From: an uncultured Lachnospiraceae bacterium
Lineage (GTDB): Bacteria; Bacillota; Clostridia; Lachnospirales; Lachnospiraceae
Direction: 5' to 3'
NCBI GenBank assembly: GCA_959022495.1
Contig: CAUEYX010000004.1
Location: 1-64,000, forward strand
DNA length: 64,000 nucleotides
Part shown: piece after piece, positions 28,523 through 38,226 of the stretch
How the letters are laid out: each line of letters starts with the position of its first letter
Position numbering within the stretch: position 1 is the first letter of the stretch
The notes under the pieces: generated by a model
The model's database searches: none
Seen by the model: only the letters and a program-made list of their open reading frames with translations
What the model was told of the DNA's origin: nothing
Program-made: the position numbers and the translations under genes

Positions 28523-28547
28523 CATTTCCCAGGTTGATTGATAGTAT
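28519..28547 (+). promoter_or_regulatory. Promoter upstream of nagB
   Basis: TTGACA (28519-28524, overlapping the truA stop), 17-bp spacer, TAGTAT (28542-28547). Confidence 0.75.
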
Positions 28548-28585
28548 TATTTTAATGATATCACTGGGATGTTACAAGGGAAGAC

Positions 28586-28643
28586 AAAACCAGATTTTCA
28601 AGTTATAAGGTCTGACTTTATGCTTCGGAAATCTGGTTTTTTT
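28586..28643 (+). terminator. Terminator hairpin between the nagB promoter and nagB
   Basis: AAAACCAGATTT pairs with AAATCTGGTTTT (28586-28597 and 28629-28640), closed by an approximately 30-base loop, followed by seven Ts. Because the promoter at 28519 lies upstream, the hairpin sits in the nagB leader. It could terminate truA read-through, act as an attenuator, or end a roughly 90-base small RNA. Confidence 0.7.
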
Positions 28644-28684
28644 GCCTTGTCCCGGCGAATAGATAAATTGAGGAGGAAGAGAAT

Positions 28685-29416
28685 ATGAAGATCTATGAAG
28701 CAAAAGATTATCAGGAAATGAGCAGAAAGGCGGCAAATATTCTTTCCGCGCAGGTGATCCTGAAACCGGACTGCGTGCTGGGCCTCGCGACGGGCTCCAC
28801 ACCCATTGGCACCTACGATCAGCTGGTAGAGTGGTATGAGAAAGGCGATCTTGATTTCTCAGAAGTGAAGACAGTCAATCTGGATGAGTACAGGGGACTG
28901 ACGCGGGACAATGACCAGAGCTATTATTATTTCATGCATGAGCATCTGTTTGACCGTGTGAATATCAAACCGGAGAACACCAATGTGCCGGATGGGACAC
29001 AGCCGGACGCGGACAAAGAGTGCGCCCGCTACGAAGAACTGATCGCGTCTATGGGCGGAGTGGATATTCAGCTTCTCGGTCTGGGACACAACGGCCACAT
29101 CGGATTTAACGAGCCGGACAGCGCTTTCGCGCAGACAACACACTGTGTTGACCTGACGGAGAGCACCATCGAGGCCAACAAAAGATTTTTCGCATCCGCG
29201 GATGATGTGCCGAGACAGGCATACACTATGGGCATCGGAACGATCATGAAAGCAAAGAAGATCCTTCTGATCGTGAACGGCGAGGCAAAGGCAGATATCG
29301 TGGCAAAAGCATTCTTCGGTCCGGTGACACCGGAAGTGCCGGCGTCCATCCTTCAGTTACATAATGATGTAGTCATTGTGGGGGACAGCGCGGCATTGTC
29401 AAAGATTCCGAGATAA
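28685..29416 (+). CDS. nagB: Glucosamine-6-phosphate deaminase
   Basis: Converts glucosamine-6-phosphate to fructose-6-phosphate and ammonia, feeding amino sugars into glycolysis. 243 residues with GLATGSTPIGTY, NLDEYRG and LGLGHNGHIGFNEP motifs typical of NagB. ATG 28685 follows GAGGAGG. Standing alone without nagA, it still fits amino-sugar use from mucin or chitin-like glycans released by the surface enzymes. Confidence 0.96.
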   Translation: MKIYEAKDYQEMSRKAANILSAQVILKPDCVLGLATGSTPIGTYDQLVEWYEKGDLDFSEVKTVNLDEYRGLTRDNDQSYYYFMHEHLFDRVNIKPENTNVPDGTQPDADKECARYEELIASMGGVDIQLLGLGHNGHIGFNEPDSAFAQTTHCVDLTESTIEANKRFFASADDVPRQAYTMGIGTIMKAKKILLIVNGEAKADIVAKAFFGPVTPEVPASILQLHNDVVIVGDSAALSKIPR

Positions 29417-29419
29417 ATT

Positions 29420-29508
29420 TGAGAATATTCTGAAAATGGCGGTAAAAGGGGTCAGACCCCTCCCAGGAGGGGTCTGACCCCTTTGCGGAATATTATCAGA
29501 ATATTCTG
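29420..29508. repeat. Palindromic GGGGTCAG element, copy 2
   Basis: A 19-bp near-perfect hairpin (29444-29462 with 29465-29483, two-base loop) is flanked on the right by the palindrome TCAGAATATTCTGA (29495-29508) and on the left by a one-mismatch copy (about 29419-29431). The layout matches 17782-17866. It sits between nagB and cutC and ends right at the cutC ribosome-binding site. Confidence 0.8.
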
Positions 29509-29520
29509 AAAGGAGCGTTT

Positions 29521-30270
29521 ATGTCATATTTACTTGAAGTATGTGCGGACAGTGTGCAGTCCGCTGTCGCCGCCCAGGAGGGAGGCGCGGACCGGATTGA
29601 GCTGTGTTCGGGCCTGGTGATCGGAGGGCTGTCTCCGACCCCGTCCATGTTCCGTGAGGTAAAGCGGAATACGGATCTTAAGGTACGGGTACTGCTGCGG
29701 CCGCGATTTGGCGATTTCTGTTATGATAAATATGAATTTGAAACACTCAGAGACGAGGTGCGGCAGTTCCGGGAACTGGGAGCAGACGGAGTGGTCATCG
29801 GCATCCTGAATCCGGACGGGACTCTGAATATGGAGCAGATGGCTGAGCTGATGAAAGAGGCAGACGGAATGGGCGTTACAATGCACCGGGCATTTGACGT
29901 GTGCAGAGATCCCTTTGAGGCGCTGGAACAGTGCATTTCCCTGGGGATCGATACGATCCTGACAAGCGGGCAGAGAAGTTCTGCCTGGGAAGGCAGGGAG
30001 ATGCTGTCTGAACTTGTGAATAAAGCCGGCGGAAGACTGGACATACTGGCGGGTGCGGGCATCTGTCCGGAGATAATGAAGGACCTGGCAGAGACCGCGG
30101 GTGTGAAAGCATTCCATATGTCGGCAAAAAAGGTGATTGACAGCCGGATGAAGTTCCGGCGGGAAGGCGTGCCCATGGGCATGCCCGGCTTCAGCGAATT
30201 TGAGATCTGGCAGACAGATGCAGAACAGGTGAGAGCAGCGGCGGAGCTGCTCAGAGGGATGGATCAATGA
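29521..30270 (+). CDS. cutC: CutC-family protein
   Basis: Named for copper homeostasis, but the biochemical role is unproven; the fold is a TIM barrel. 249 residues with the family's opening LEVCADSVQSAVAAQEGGADRIELCSGL-type region (about 3-31), DGVVIGIL, HRAFDVCRDPFEALE and LTSGQ motifs. ATG 29521 follows AAAGGAG. Its upstream spacer is the GGGGTCAG palindrome. Confidence 0.93.
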   Translation: MSYLLEVCADSVQSAVAAQEGGADRIELCSGLVIGGLSPTPSMFREVKRNTDLKVRVLLRPRFGDFCYDKYEFETLRDEVRQFRELGADGVVIGILNPDGTLNMEQMAELMKEADGMGVTMHRAFDVCRDPFEALEQCISLGIDTILTSGQRSSAWEGREMLSELVNKAGGRLDILAGAGICPEIMKDLAETAGVKAFHMSAKKVIDSRMKFRREGVPMGMPGFSEFEIWQTDAEQVRAAAELLRGMDQ

Positions 30271-30280
30271 GACAGAATGT

Positions 30281-30312
30281 GCACCGGGAAAAACAGCCCG
30301 GTGCAATTTTTT
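30281..30312 (+). terminator. Terminator of cutC
   Basis: GCACCGGG/CCCGGTGC stem (30281-30288 and 30297-30304) followed by AATTTTTTG. Confidence 0.9.
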
Positions 30313-30415
30313 GTGCAGATAGAACGAGAAAATGGTATAATAAGGCAGAAAAAGCAGACAAAAATGTACACTATGACGAATCTAAAAATGGACCGGACAG
30401 GGCAAATGGATATTG

Positions 30416-30445
30416 TTGACAGGAGGACGCGCAAAAGAGTAAAAT
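30416..30445 (+). promoter_or_regulatory. Promoter of the GH29 gene
   Basis: TTGACA (30416-30421), 18-bp spacer, TAAAAT (30440-30445). An overlapping TATAAT at 30445 lies too far from the -35. Confidence 0.55.
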
Positions 30446-30530
30446 ATAATCTGGCGACAGTATACCATAAGCGCGGGAAAAGAAGCGCCTGGTAATTTTA
30501 TAGGCTGTGTACTCAGAAAGGGAAGAATTT

Positions 30531-33500
30531 ATGAAAAAGAAAACATTGAGAAGCCTGGCAGTGCTCATGGCAGGAGCTCTGACGGCAGCAGGCGCCGGAG
30601 GATGGAGCGGTCCGGAACAGGTCCAGGCAGCGGAAGAGTGGGTCGGTGAGGACGATCTGGACGGTGAAACGGAGGCTCCCGCCCGGGATGACGTGCTTCC
30701 GTCAGAGAGCCAGCTGGCGTATCAGCGGGACGGGCTGGCCGCGTTTATGCATTTCGGGCCAAATACGTTCAATGAGATTGAATGGGGCGAACATTATGGC
30801 GATGATGTGAATGTGATCTTTAAAAATATGCCCGATGACTTCGAGTTTGACGCGGACGGATACGTAAAGATGATCAAAGAGGCGGGATTTAAACGCCTGA
30901 TTGTTACAGCAAAGCATCATGACGGATTCTGTATATGGCAGAGTGCGTATACGGATTTTGACATGGGAGCGCTGACAAAGTATAAAGAAGGAAAAGGCGA
31001 TATCCTGGAGGAAATATCAAAAGCATGTACAGACTATGATATTGACATGGGGCTGTATTTATCCCCGTGGGATATCCATGAGGACTCCTATGGAGACAGC
31101 ACGCCGGGTGATTACAACGAATTTTATGTAAATCAGCTGAAAGAAATATTAGGAAGCGAAAAATACGGAAATGCCGGAGAGTTTGTTGAAGTATGGATGG
31201 ACGGGGCAAAGGGAAGCGGAAGCCAGTACCAGACATATGATACAGACAAATGGGCAGAGACAATCAAAGAGGTAGAAGGCGAAGACTGCCTGCTGATGCA
31301 GTGCAACGAGCATACCGATGTCAGATGGATCGGAAATGAGAATGGATACGCTGCCGATGAGACCTGGGCCCAGATCCGCGACAGGAGTGATGAACCGGGA
31401 TACAATAACCCGGCGAATAACCAGAATTATGATGACCATATTACAGGCGGATATTCCGTGGGATATCCGGACGGTGATATGTGGGTGATCCCGGAGGCTG
31501 ACGCGCGCATTACAAGCGGATGGTTCTGGGGAAATAATAAGAAAACTCCGAAGACACTGGAAAATCTGATTGACATGTATGTGAATTCCATCGGCCACAA
31601 CGCCACCTTCCTGCTGAATATTCCTCCGAATACGGATGGAACAGTCGATGAGGCCATCAAGGCGAGAACGCTGGAATTCGGTGCTGCCGTTCAGAACGCA
31701 TTCGATGACAATCTTGCCGCGGATGGGAAGGCATCCGCCATGGCGGACTCTGTCTATGGAAATGACCCGGATTATTCTCCGATGAATGTCCTTGACGGCG
31801 ATGACAACACATTCTGGGCTCCCAAGAGCGGTGAGGGTACCTCGTCCTTATTAGTATCTTTTGATAAGCCGACGACATTTAATGTGGTATCGATTGAAGA
31901 GGCCATCCAGAACGGCCAGAGGATTGAGAGTTTTACCGTGGAGTACCGTACAAGCAGAACAGGTCCATGGCAGCCATTCGACAGCGGAGCGACGATCGGT
32001 TCCAAGCGTCTGGCGAGAGGCCTGGAAGTGACGGCGACGGATATTAAGATTACGGTGGATTCATATAACAATAAACTGCCGGAAATCAGTGAGGTTGAAG
32101 TATATAACGCGGGCAGCTTATTTGGAGAGGAACCGGTAGTGCTGACCGGGCTGAAAGCTGTGGATAATACAGAAATGACGACAGCCGGGCAGTGGTATGC
32201 TGAGACGATCAATAACTGTCATGAAAGCACCAGCATGTATACAAACGCGTCAGGCGCCAGCGCCAGCTTTACATTTACGGGCAGCAGATTCTTCTTATAT
32301 GGAACGAAAGACCCGAATCACGGCACTGCCAAGATTTCCATTGACGGAGTAGAAGCGGCAGCAGTAAATACGTACGCCACAGCCAGGGATACCATTGCTT
32401 TACTCTATGTAAGCGATACGCTGGATTACGGAAAACATACCGTGACAGTTACATCAGCCGGAGACGGGGCGGTGGGGCTGGATGCAGCCGGATATCTGGA
32501 TAATAACGGAGCCGGCATGATCAACTTCGAGACTACATCCCTGACGATGGAAGAGGATGAGCAGTACACACTGGGATTATACCGTGTGGGCGGAAGCAGC
32601 GGCGCTGTGAGCATGACGGTCAATTTCGAACCGGGAACCGCGGTGCAGAACTTCTTTGACACGACTCCGCAGAAAGTGACCTTCGCGGACGGAGAGACTT
32701 ACAAGGAAGTAACCGTTACGACAAAACGCGTGGACGGAACTGCCACCGGCGCGGACAAGGGAGACACGAATTTCACAGTAACCATGGACATTGACAGCAG
32801 TGATGACGGGAATCAAGCCATCAAAGGCGAGAATTCCGTGGTCAGCGTAACCATCAAGGACGCGGAGCGGCATCACAGCAGTACAGATGAACTCAAAGAA
32901 CTGATCGCAAAAGCAGACATTTCAGGTGATGGCTATACGAGTGAATCCTATGCGGCACTTACAGAAGCCCTGGAAGCTGCGAAAGCAGTGCAGGATGACG
33001 CGGGCGTTGATGAGATCTTAAAGGCATATAACGATCTGAACGCCGCTTACAGAGGACTGGTAAGAGAAAGCGGGATCGAGATGCCATCAGAGGTCGGCGG
33101 GACGGTAACAATCGAAGCAGAAACAGGCACGGTTGTGAATAATACCTCCGATGATAAGGGCTGGCCGGCGAAAGTGGCAGAATTTAGCTGGGCAAGCGGC
33201 GGAAAAGGCGTCGATGCAGTGAAGAGCCTGGATACAGTTTCTTATTACCTGGACGTGAAAAAGGCAGGAACGTACGAAGTGACCCTCAGCTATCGGAGCG
33301 GCAATCCGGCGAACAGCATCGTCTATACAAGTGATCCCGCAGGAAATATAACTGCAGGAAGTGCAAGTGCCGGAGCGTCAAGCACTGCGGAGGGAACAAA
33401 ACAGGCGGTCTTCACGCTGGAGATCACGAAACCGGGACTGGTTGAGTGGATTATCCGCGGAGGAGAGGCAGAGGCCCCGCAGATGGACAAGTTTGACATT

Positions 33501-34952
33501 CGTCTGACAGAGGTGGTCGAGCAGGAATACACCATCACCGCGTCGGCAGGTGAGCACGGAAGTATCAGCCCGGATGGTGATGTGAAGGTGAAGGAAGGCG
33601 AAAATCAGTCCTTTACAATCACGCCAGATGATGGGTACAAGGTCAAAGATGTAAAAGTGAACGGTGAGTCCGCAGGCGCGGTAACCGCCTATACATTTAA
33701 AAATGTTTCCGCGGACGCGTCCATTACGGCAGAATTTGAGTTTGAGAAATATACGGAGGGCAATCGCTTCCAGTTCCCGGCAGAAGCGGGGACAACAGTT
33801 GTGCTTGAAGCAGAACATGCCTCGGAGATTTTAAACGATGAAAGCAATGACAACGGCTGGCCCTGCAAAGTAACGGAAGCAGACTGGGCGAGCGGCGGCA
33901 GGTTTATCGATGCCATCAACACCGGCGATGTAGTGAAGTATTACTATCACGCTGCTGTGCCTGGAACTTATACAGTGACAGCTACATATAAGAGCGGTTC
34001 TACGACCAACGGGCTGAGCTGGAGCAGCGAGCCGGAAGGCAGGATCGAGAACGGTACCGTGGATGCGGGCGCGTCCAGCACGGCCGGCGCTCCCAAGATA
34101 AAGGAATTTGAGATTGTAGTGACAGAGGCGGGAGAGGGTACCTGGGTCTTTACCGGACCGGAGGGACGATCACCCCAGCTTGATAAATTTGACATTACTT
34201 TGAAAGAGGCTTCCGGCCCTGAACCGGTAAGCTATACAATCACGGCTTCCGCTGGCGAAGGCGGGACGATTACCCCGTCGGGCGCTGTATCGGTCGCGGA
34301 GGGACAGGACCAGTCCTTTGCGGTGAAGGCGGAAGAAGGATACCTGATTGAGCGTGTGACTGTGGATGGACGGGATGCAGAAGGCGCGGCCGGCCGGAAA
34401 GAGTTCACATATACTTTCAGCAGTGTGGCGGCAGATGCTGTCATTGACGCTGTGTTTGTAAAAGAGCAGACAGAGCCGGATACACCGGACCGTACCGCTC
34501 TTGGAGAGGCGCTGGAAAAGGCATCCGGCATTCTGGCACAGACGGACAAATACACTGCTGAATCCCTGACGGCGTACAAAGAAGCTGTGGATGCGGCACA
34601 GGCCGTATATGACAGAACGGACGCGTCTCAGGAAGAGATTGACCAGGCGGTAAATGACCTGGCCGGAGCGGAACAGCTCCTTGTGGAGAAGACTCCCGGA
34701 ACGACAGATCCAGATCCGGAGCAGCCCGGAAAACCAGGGACAGAAGATCCTGACAAACCGGGAAGCCCAGATGCGGATCAGCCAGGGACAGGCAGCGGAC
34801 CGGCCCAGCCTGGCACAGGTTCCGGCAGCGCTGATAAAGCCGTACAGACCGGCGACAGCGCATCCGGCCTTCTCTGGGCAGCAGTTTTCGGCATGATCTG
34901 CGCGGCAGGCGGCGTGACAGTGACTGTCAGAAAAAAAGAAAAAACAAAATAG
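30531..34952 (+). CDS. Secreted multidomain alpha-L-fucosidase, GH29
   Basis: Predicted to remove alpha-1,3/1,4-linked fucose from host glycans. ATG 30531 (MKKKTLRSLAVLMAG) begins a signal peptide; the in-frame ATG 30507 lies before the ribosome-binding site. The GH29 domain (about 59-387) shows AFMHFGPNTFNEIEWG, TAKHHDGFCIW and EVWMDGAKGS, whose Asp (about 224) is the expected nucleophile. It is followed by a discoidin (390-528), a galactose-binding-like domain (534-657) shared with the next gene, a Calx-beta-like domain (657-780), FIVAR (784-845), two CBM6/35-like domains (854-993, 1082-1224) alternating with InlB-type repeats (997-1072, 1230-1312), a second FIVAR (1319-1389), a Pro-rich linker, VQTGD, a membrane segment and a KKEKTK tail. 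Total 1473 residues. Confidence 0.92.
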   Translation: MKKKTLRSLAVLMAGALTAAGAGGWSGPEQVQAAEEWVGEDDLDGETEAPARDDVLPSESQLAYQRDGLAAFMHFGPNTFNEIEWGEHYGDDVNVIFKNMPDDFEFDADGYVKMIKEAGFKRLIVTAKHHDGFCIWQSAYTDFDMGALTKYKEGKGDILEEISKACTDYDIDMGLYLSPWDIHEDSYGDSTPGDYNEFYVNQLKEILGSEKYGNAGEFVEVWMDGAKGSGSQYQTYDTDKWAETIKEVEGEDCLLMQCNEHTDVRWIGNENGYAADETWAQIRDRSDEPGYNNPANNQNYDDHITGGYSVGYPDGDMWVIPEADARITSGWFWGNNKKTPKTLENLIDMYVNSIGHNATFLLNIPPNTDGTVDEAIKARTLEFGAAVQNAFDDNLAADGKASAMADSVYGNDPDYSPMNVLDGDDNTFWAPKSGEGTSSLLVSFDKPTTFNVVSIEEAIQNGQRIESFTVEYRTSRTGPWQPFDSGATIGSKRLARGLEVTATDIKITVDSYNNKLPEISEVEVYNAGSLFGEEPVVLTGLKAVDNTEMTTAGQWYAETINNCHESTSMYTNASGASASFTFTGSRFFLYGTKDPNHGTAKISIDGVEAAAVNTYATARDTIALLYVSDTLDYGKHTVTVTSAGDGAVGLDAAGYLDNNGAGMINFETTSLTMEEDEQYTLGLYRVGGSSGAVSMTVNFEPGTAVQNFFDTTPQKVTFADGETYKEVTVTTKRVDGTATGADKGDTNFTVTMDIDSSDDGNQAIKGENSVVSVTIKDAERHHSSTDELKELIAKADISGDGYTSESYAALTEALEAAKAVQDDAGVDEILKAYNDLNAAYRGLVRESGIEMPSEVGGTVTIEAETGTVVNNTSDDKGWPAKVAEFSWASGGKGVDAVKSLDTVSYYLDVKKAGTYEVTLSYRSGNPANSIVYTSDPAGNITAGSASAGASSTAEGTKQAVFTLEITKPGLVEWIIRGGEAEAPQMDKFDIRLTEVVEQEYTITASAGEHGSISPDGDVKVKEGENQSFTITPDDGYKVKDVKVNGESAGAVTAYTFKNVSADASITAEFEFEKYTEGNRFQFPAEAGTTVVLEAEHASEILNDESNDNGWPCKVTEADWASGGRFIDAINTGDVVKYYYHAAVPGTYTVTATYKSGSTTNGLSWSSEPEGRIENGTVDAGASSTAGAPKIKEFEIVVTEAGEGTWVFTGPEGRSPQLDKFDITLKEASGPEPVSYTITASAGEGGTITPSGAVSVAEGQDQSFAVKAEEGYLIERVTVDGRDAEGAAGRKEFTYTFSSVAADAVIDAVFVKEQTEPDTPDRTALGEALEKASGILAQTDKYTAESLTAYKEAVDAAQAVYDRTDASQEEIDQAVNDLAGAEQLLVEKTPGTTDPDPEQPGKPGTEDPDKPGSPDADQPGTGSGPAQPGTGSGSADKAVQTGDSASGLLWAAVFGMICAAGGVTVTVRKKEKTK

Positions 34953-34971
34953 GAGAGTGAGAAGAAAGGTT

Positions 34972-37900
34972 ATGTTTAAGAAAGCAGCAAAATGCATGCT
35001 GGCGGCCCTGCTGTCAGTGTGCACCGTGCTCTCGGCAGCGCCTGCGATGCAGGCGGTTCACGCGGCCGATGAAGCGGTGATTATCGATGATTCAGAGTTT
35101 GAATACTCGGAAGGGGCGGATGCCAACCATGGAGGATGGGAGTCCTACGGTTCAGGAGACGCGGCTGTGACCGAACACTGGAGCAACACAGCCGGCGCGA
35201 CGGCTCGGATCACATTCAGCGGGACGAAGCTGGAGCTCTATGGGAAGAAAGATCCATCTCACGCCATGTTCAGTGTGTCAATGGATGGAGGCGAAGCAGT
35301 CGAATGTGATTCCTACGCGGCAGTGAAAGACACGGAGGCTCTGCTGTACGACAGCGGAGACCTTGAAAAAGGAGAGCATACCGCTGTGATTACCGTACTC
35401 GGCAAGCGCAACCCGGGTTCAACAGGAAGCGGCAGCGTGTATGGTGTACAGTTTGTCTATGCAAAGGTGTACGGCGCAGAAGGAACAGAGACACCGGAGG
35501 AACCGGAATTCCCGGGATATACGGATGTAGACGACAGCGTTACGACAACCTCCGGAGAGCAGTTTAAGATCCAGTATGAGCCTTCATCAAGGTGGCACGC
35601 GGAGTCCGGATATCCGAATCTTTTCCTTGACGGAACGGACCATTATAGTGACAAAGACGCGGATACAGATTACTATACCATGACATTTACAGGGACAGGG
35701 ATTGAAATCTGGGCGAGCAAAAATACTGCTCACGCGAATTTTGATGTGTTTATCGATGATGTAAACGTGGGATCAGGCGAAGCGAAGCTGGCGTCCGGCA
35801 GCGCGGTGCATCAGCAGAAATTATTTGAGAAAAAAGATCTTGAGAATGGAACACATACATTAAAAGTTGTGAAGCAGTCCGGAGACATGGCAGCGCTCCA
35901 GGTTGACAAAATCCGGGTATATCATGAGGAACTCGCGCCTGAGAGTATTGTGCTGAATAACACAGAAATCCTTCTGATCCCCGTTGGAACCGTCCAGCTG
36001 ACAGCTGCATGTATGCCGTGGAACGCGTCAGATGAGATGATCTGGGAGAGCAGTGACCCGGATGTGGTATCTGTTGAGGATGGAATGCTCACAGCGGCGG
36101 AAGAGATCACAGAGAGAACGACGGTAACTGTGACAGTGAAATCCGCAGTGGATGAGAACGTGACTGCTTCCGCGCAGGTGACGGTAGATCCGGCCCTTGC
36201 TGTTATGAACGCATATGTGGGTGATGAGAAACTTCTGGATATGGCAGAAGATTATGACACGCTCAAAGGCGGAAGCGGCAGCACATTTGACGGAACCGCA
36301 TGGAAGGGCGACGAGATCAATTCCAAGATCATTGTCGCGGCGAATAAAGATGTACATAATGTGACGGTAACGGCTTCCGATCTTACGACGGCAGACGGAA
36401 AGGTTCTCTCAAAGGACAACGTGGATATTAAATGGCTGAAGGAAGTAACGGCAAACGAGGGACGCAACGCGGCCGGAGTCAAGAAGCAGTACCCGGATAT
36501 CATCTATAAAGGCGGAGCAAAAGATATTGAAGCCAATGATGCGCAGTTCGCGTGGGTAACGATCTCTGTTCCGGAGGACACAGTGTCCGGAACTTACACG
36601 GGAATCATCCGTGTGGCGGCAGACGAACTGGAGCAGGCATTCGAGCTGACCTATACGGTTGAGGTGATTAATCTGGTCCAGCCGTCGGCGCAGGATGTGG
36701 GATATGAGATTCAGCTCTGGCAGCATCCGTTCTCAGTAGCTAATTATTACCTGGGACTGGGAAGCGAGATCGCGCCGGGCAAGGGAATCTGCAATGAAAG
36801 CGCGGATGACTTCTATTTCACAGATAAGCATTTCGCTCTGATGGAAGACTCCATGCAGGAGTATAAAGAACTCGGCGGCCGCGATGTAGTTGCGAATATT
36901 GTGGAAGAAGCATGGAACCATCAGTCCTTCTACGGTGACCCGTCCATGGTACAGTGGACAAAGAAGGCAGACGGCACTTGGGAATTTGACTATGACTGGT
37001 ATGACAAGTGGATCAATTTCCAGATTGAGATGGGAATTCTTGATCCGGCAGCCGGCGAGGGACAGATTAAATGTTACAGCATCGTGCCGTGGAACAACCA
37101 GATCGCTTACTATGATGAAGCGTCCGGGAAGACGGTAAAAGAGGTTTATACACCGGGAACAGACGCGTTTAAAGAGATCTGGACCGTATTCCTGACGGAC
37201 TTTATGAAACACTCCGAGGATATGGGATGGTTTGACATCACATATATCTCCATGGACGAGAGAGGGCTTGATCTGCTGAAACCTGCGGTTGACGTGATTG
37301 AGTCTGTTACAAACGAAGAGGGAGAGAGCTTCAAGATTTCATCTGCCATGAACGCGGAATCCCTGCATGAGAGAGAGTTCTTAAAGAGAGTAGACGATAT
37401 CTCCATCAATCTGGACAATGCGTCAGATGTGGAACTGATGAATGAAGTGTCAGAGGAGAGAAGAGAACTTGGTTTAAAAACGACGTACTACACCTGTACC
37501 GGAAACTATCCGGGTAACTTTATGATCAGCGACCCGGGAGACAACTACTGGACAGCATGGTATTCACTGACACTGGGAACAGACGGATTCATGCGCTGGG
37601 CATGGGACAACTATTTATATGACATGTTCGGCGACGCTACATATCGTTACTGGGAGCCGGGAGACGGCTGGTATATGTATCCTGTCGAGAGAGGTACAGA
37701 AGGCACGGCAGAGAGCACTGTTTACAGCACTCCGCGCTATGAAATGTTCAAACAGGGTGTGAGGGACGCGTGCAAAGCGAAATATCTCCTTGCGTCAGAC
37801 AAGCTTACAGACGAGCAGAAAGCAGAATACAGCGCTGTAGTAGAGAATCTGCAGAAACCGGCAAAAACGACTTACGCGCAGGCGGCTGTGCCGTTAAATG

Positions 37901-38226
37901 AAGAGCAGAGAATGCTGGCGCACAGTGAGACAGCACGGGCACTGGAGGCAACCAATGCGCTGGCCCGCCAGATCGCGGACGAAGAGATACCGGCAGATCC
38001 GGATCAGCCAGGAACAGATGAGCCAGGAACCGAAGATCCGGGTACGGAGAATCCGGGAGATGTGACGGATCAGCCGGGTACTGGATCAGGCAGCGGGGGC
38101 GCAGGAAGCAGTACACCCAAGACCGGCGACAGCTCCAGCGCGGTTCCTGCGCTGGCGGTTATGGCTCTGGCAGTATCCGCGGCTGTACTAGCAGGGAAAA
38201 AGCGCTTGACAAATAAGGGACGATAA
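34972..38226 (+). CDS. Secreted GH123-related (DUF4091) glycoside hydrolase with TGD anchor
   Basis: Probably a beta-N-acetylgalactosaminidase-type enzyme acting on GalNAc-containing glycans; the substrate is inferred from family resemblance only. ATG 34972 starts a clear signal peptide (MFKKAAKCMLAALLSV), but the ribosome-binding site is ambiguous and GTG 34957 remains possible. Two copies of a beta-sandwich domain occupy about 35-170 and 178-320 (with LYGKKDPSHA), then a Big_2 Ig-like domain (322-408), a GH123_N-like sandwich (410-570) and the catalytic barrel (573-930). SMDERG (about 760) offers an Asp-Glu pair as used by GH123 in substrate-assisted catalysis. The tail has an Asp/Pro-rich linker, TPKTGD and a membrane segment. 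It follows the GH29 gene by 19 bases and is co-transcribed with it. Confidence 0.82.
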   Translation: MFKKAAKCMLAALLSVCTVLSAAPAMQAVHAADEAVIIDDSEFEYSEGADANHGGWESYGSGDAAVTEHWSNTAGATARITFSGTKLELYGKKDPSHAMFSVSMDGGEAVECDSYAAVKDTEALLYDSGDLEKGEHTAVITVLGKRNPGSTGSGSVYGVQFVYAKVYGAEGTETPEEPEFPGYTDVDDSVTTTSGEQFKIQYEPSSRWHAESGYPNLFLDGTDHYSDKDADTDYYTMTFTGTGIEIWASKNTAHANFDVFIDDVNVGSGEAKLASGSAVHQQKLFEKKDLENGTHTLKVVKQSGDMAALQVDKIRVYHEELAPESIVLNNTEILLIPVGTVQLTAACMPWNASDEMIWESSDPDVVSVEDGMLTAAEEITERTTVTVTVKSAVDENVTASAQVTVDPALAVMNAYVGDEKLLDMAEDYDTLKGGSGSTFDGTAWKGDEINSKIIVAANKDVHNVTVTASDLTTADGKVLSKDNVDIKWLKEVTANEGRNAAGVKKQYPDIIYKGGAKDIEANDAQFAWVTISVPEDTVSGTYTGIIRVAADELEQAFELTYTVEVINLVQPSAQDVGYEIQLWQHPFSVANYYLGLGSEIAPGKGICNESADDFYFTDKHFALMEDSMQEYKELGGRDVVANIVEEAWNHQSFYGDPSMVQWTKKADGTWEFDYDWYDKWINFQIEMGILDPAAGEGQIKCYSIVPWNNQIAYYDEASGKTVKEVYTPGTDAFKEIWTVFLTDFMKHSEDMGWFDITYISMDERGLDLLKPAVDVIESVTNEEGESFKISSAMNAESLHEREFLKRVDDISINLDNASDVELMNEVSEERRELGLKTTYYTCTGNYPGNFMISDPGDNYWTAWYSLTLGTDGFMRWAWDNYLYDMFGDATYRYWEPGDGWYMYPVERGTEGTAESTVYSTPRYEMFKQGVRDACKAKYLLASDKLTDEQKAEYSAVVENLQKPAKTTYAQAAVPLNEEQRMLAHSETARALEATNALARQIADEEIPADPDQPGTDEPGTEDPGTENPGDVTDQPGTGSGSGGAGSSTPKTGDSSSAVPALAVMALAVSAAVLAGKKRLTNKGR

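Noticed and set aside
30416..30450. TTGACA with TATAAT at 30445 as the GH29 promoter
   Set aside because: The spacer would be 23 bases; the overlapping TAAAAT at 18 bases was preferred.
30277..30495. 72-codon reading frame after cutC
   Set aside because: It runs through the cutC terminator and the GH29 promoter, has no ribosome-binding site and no family resemblance.
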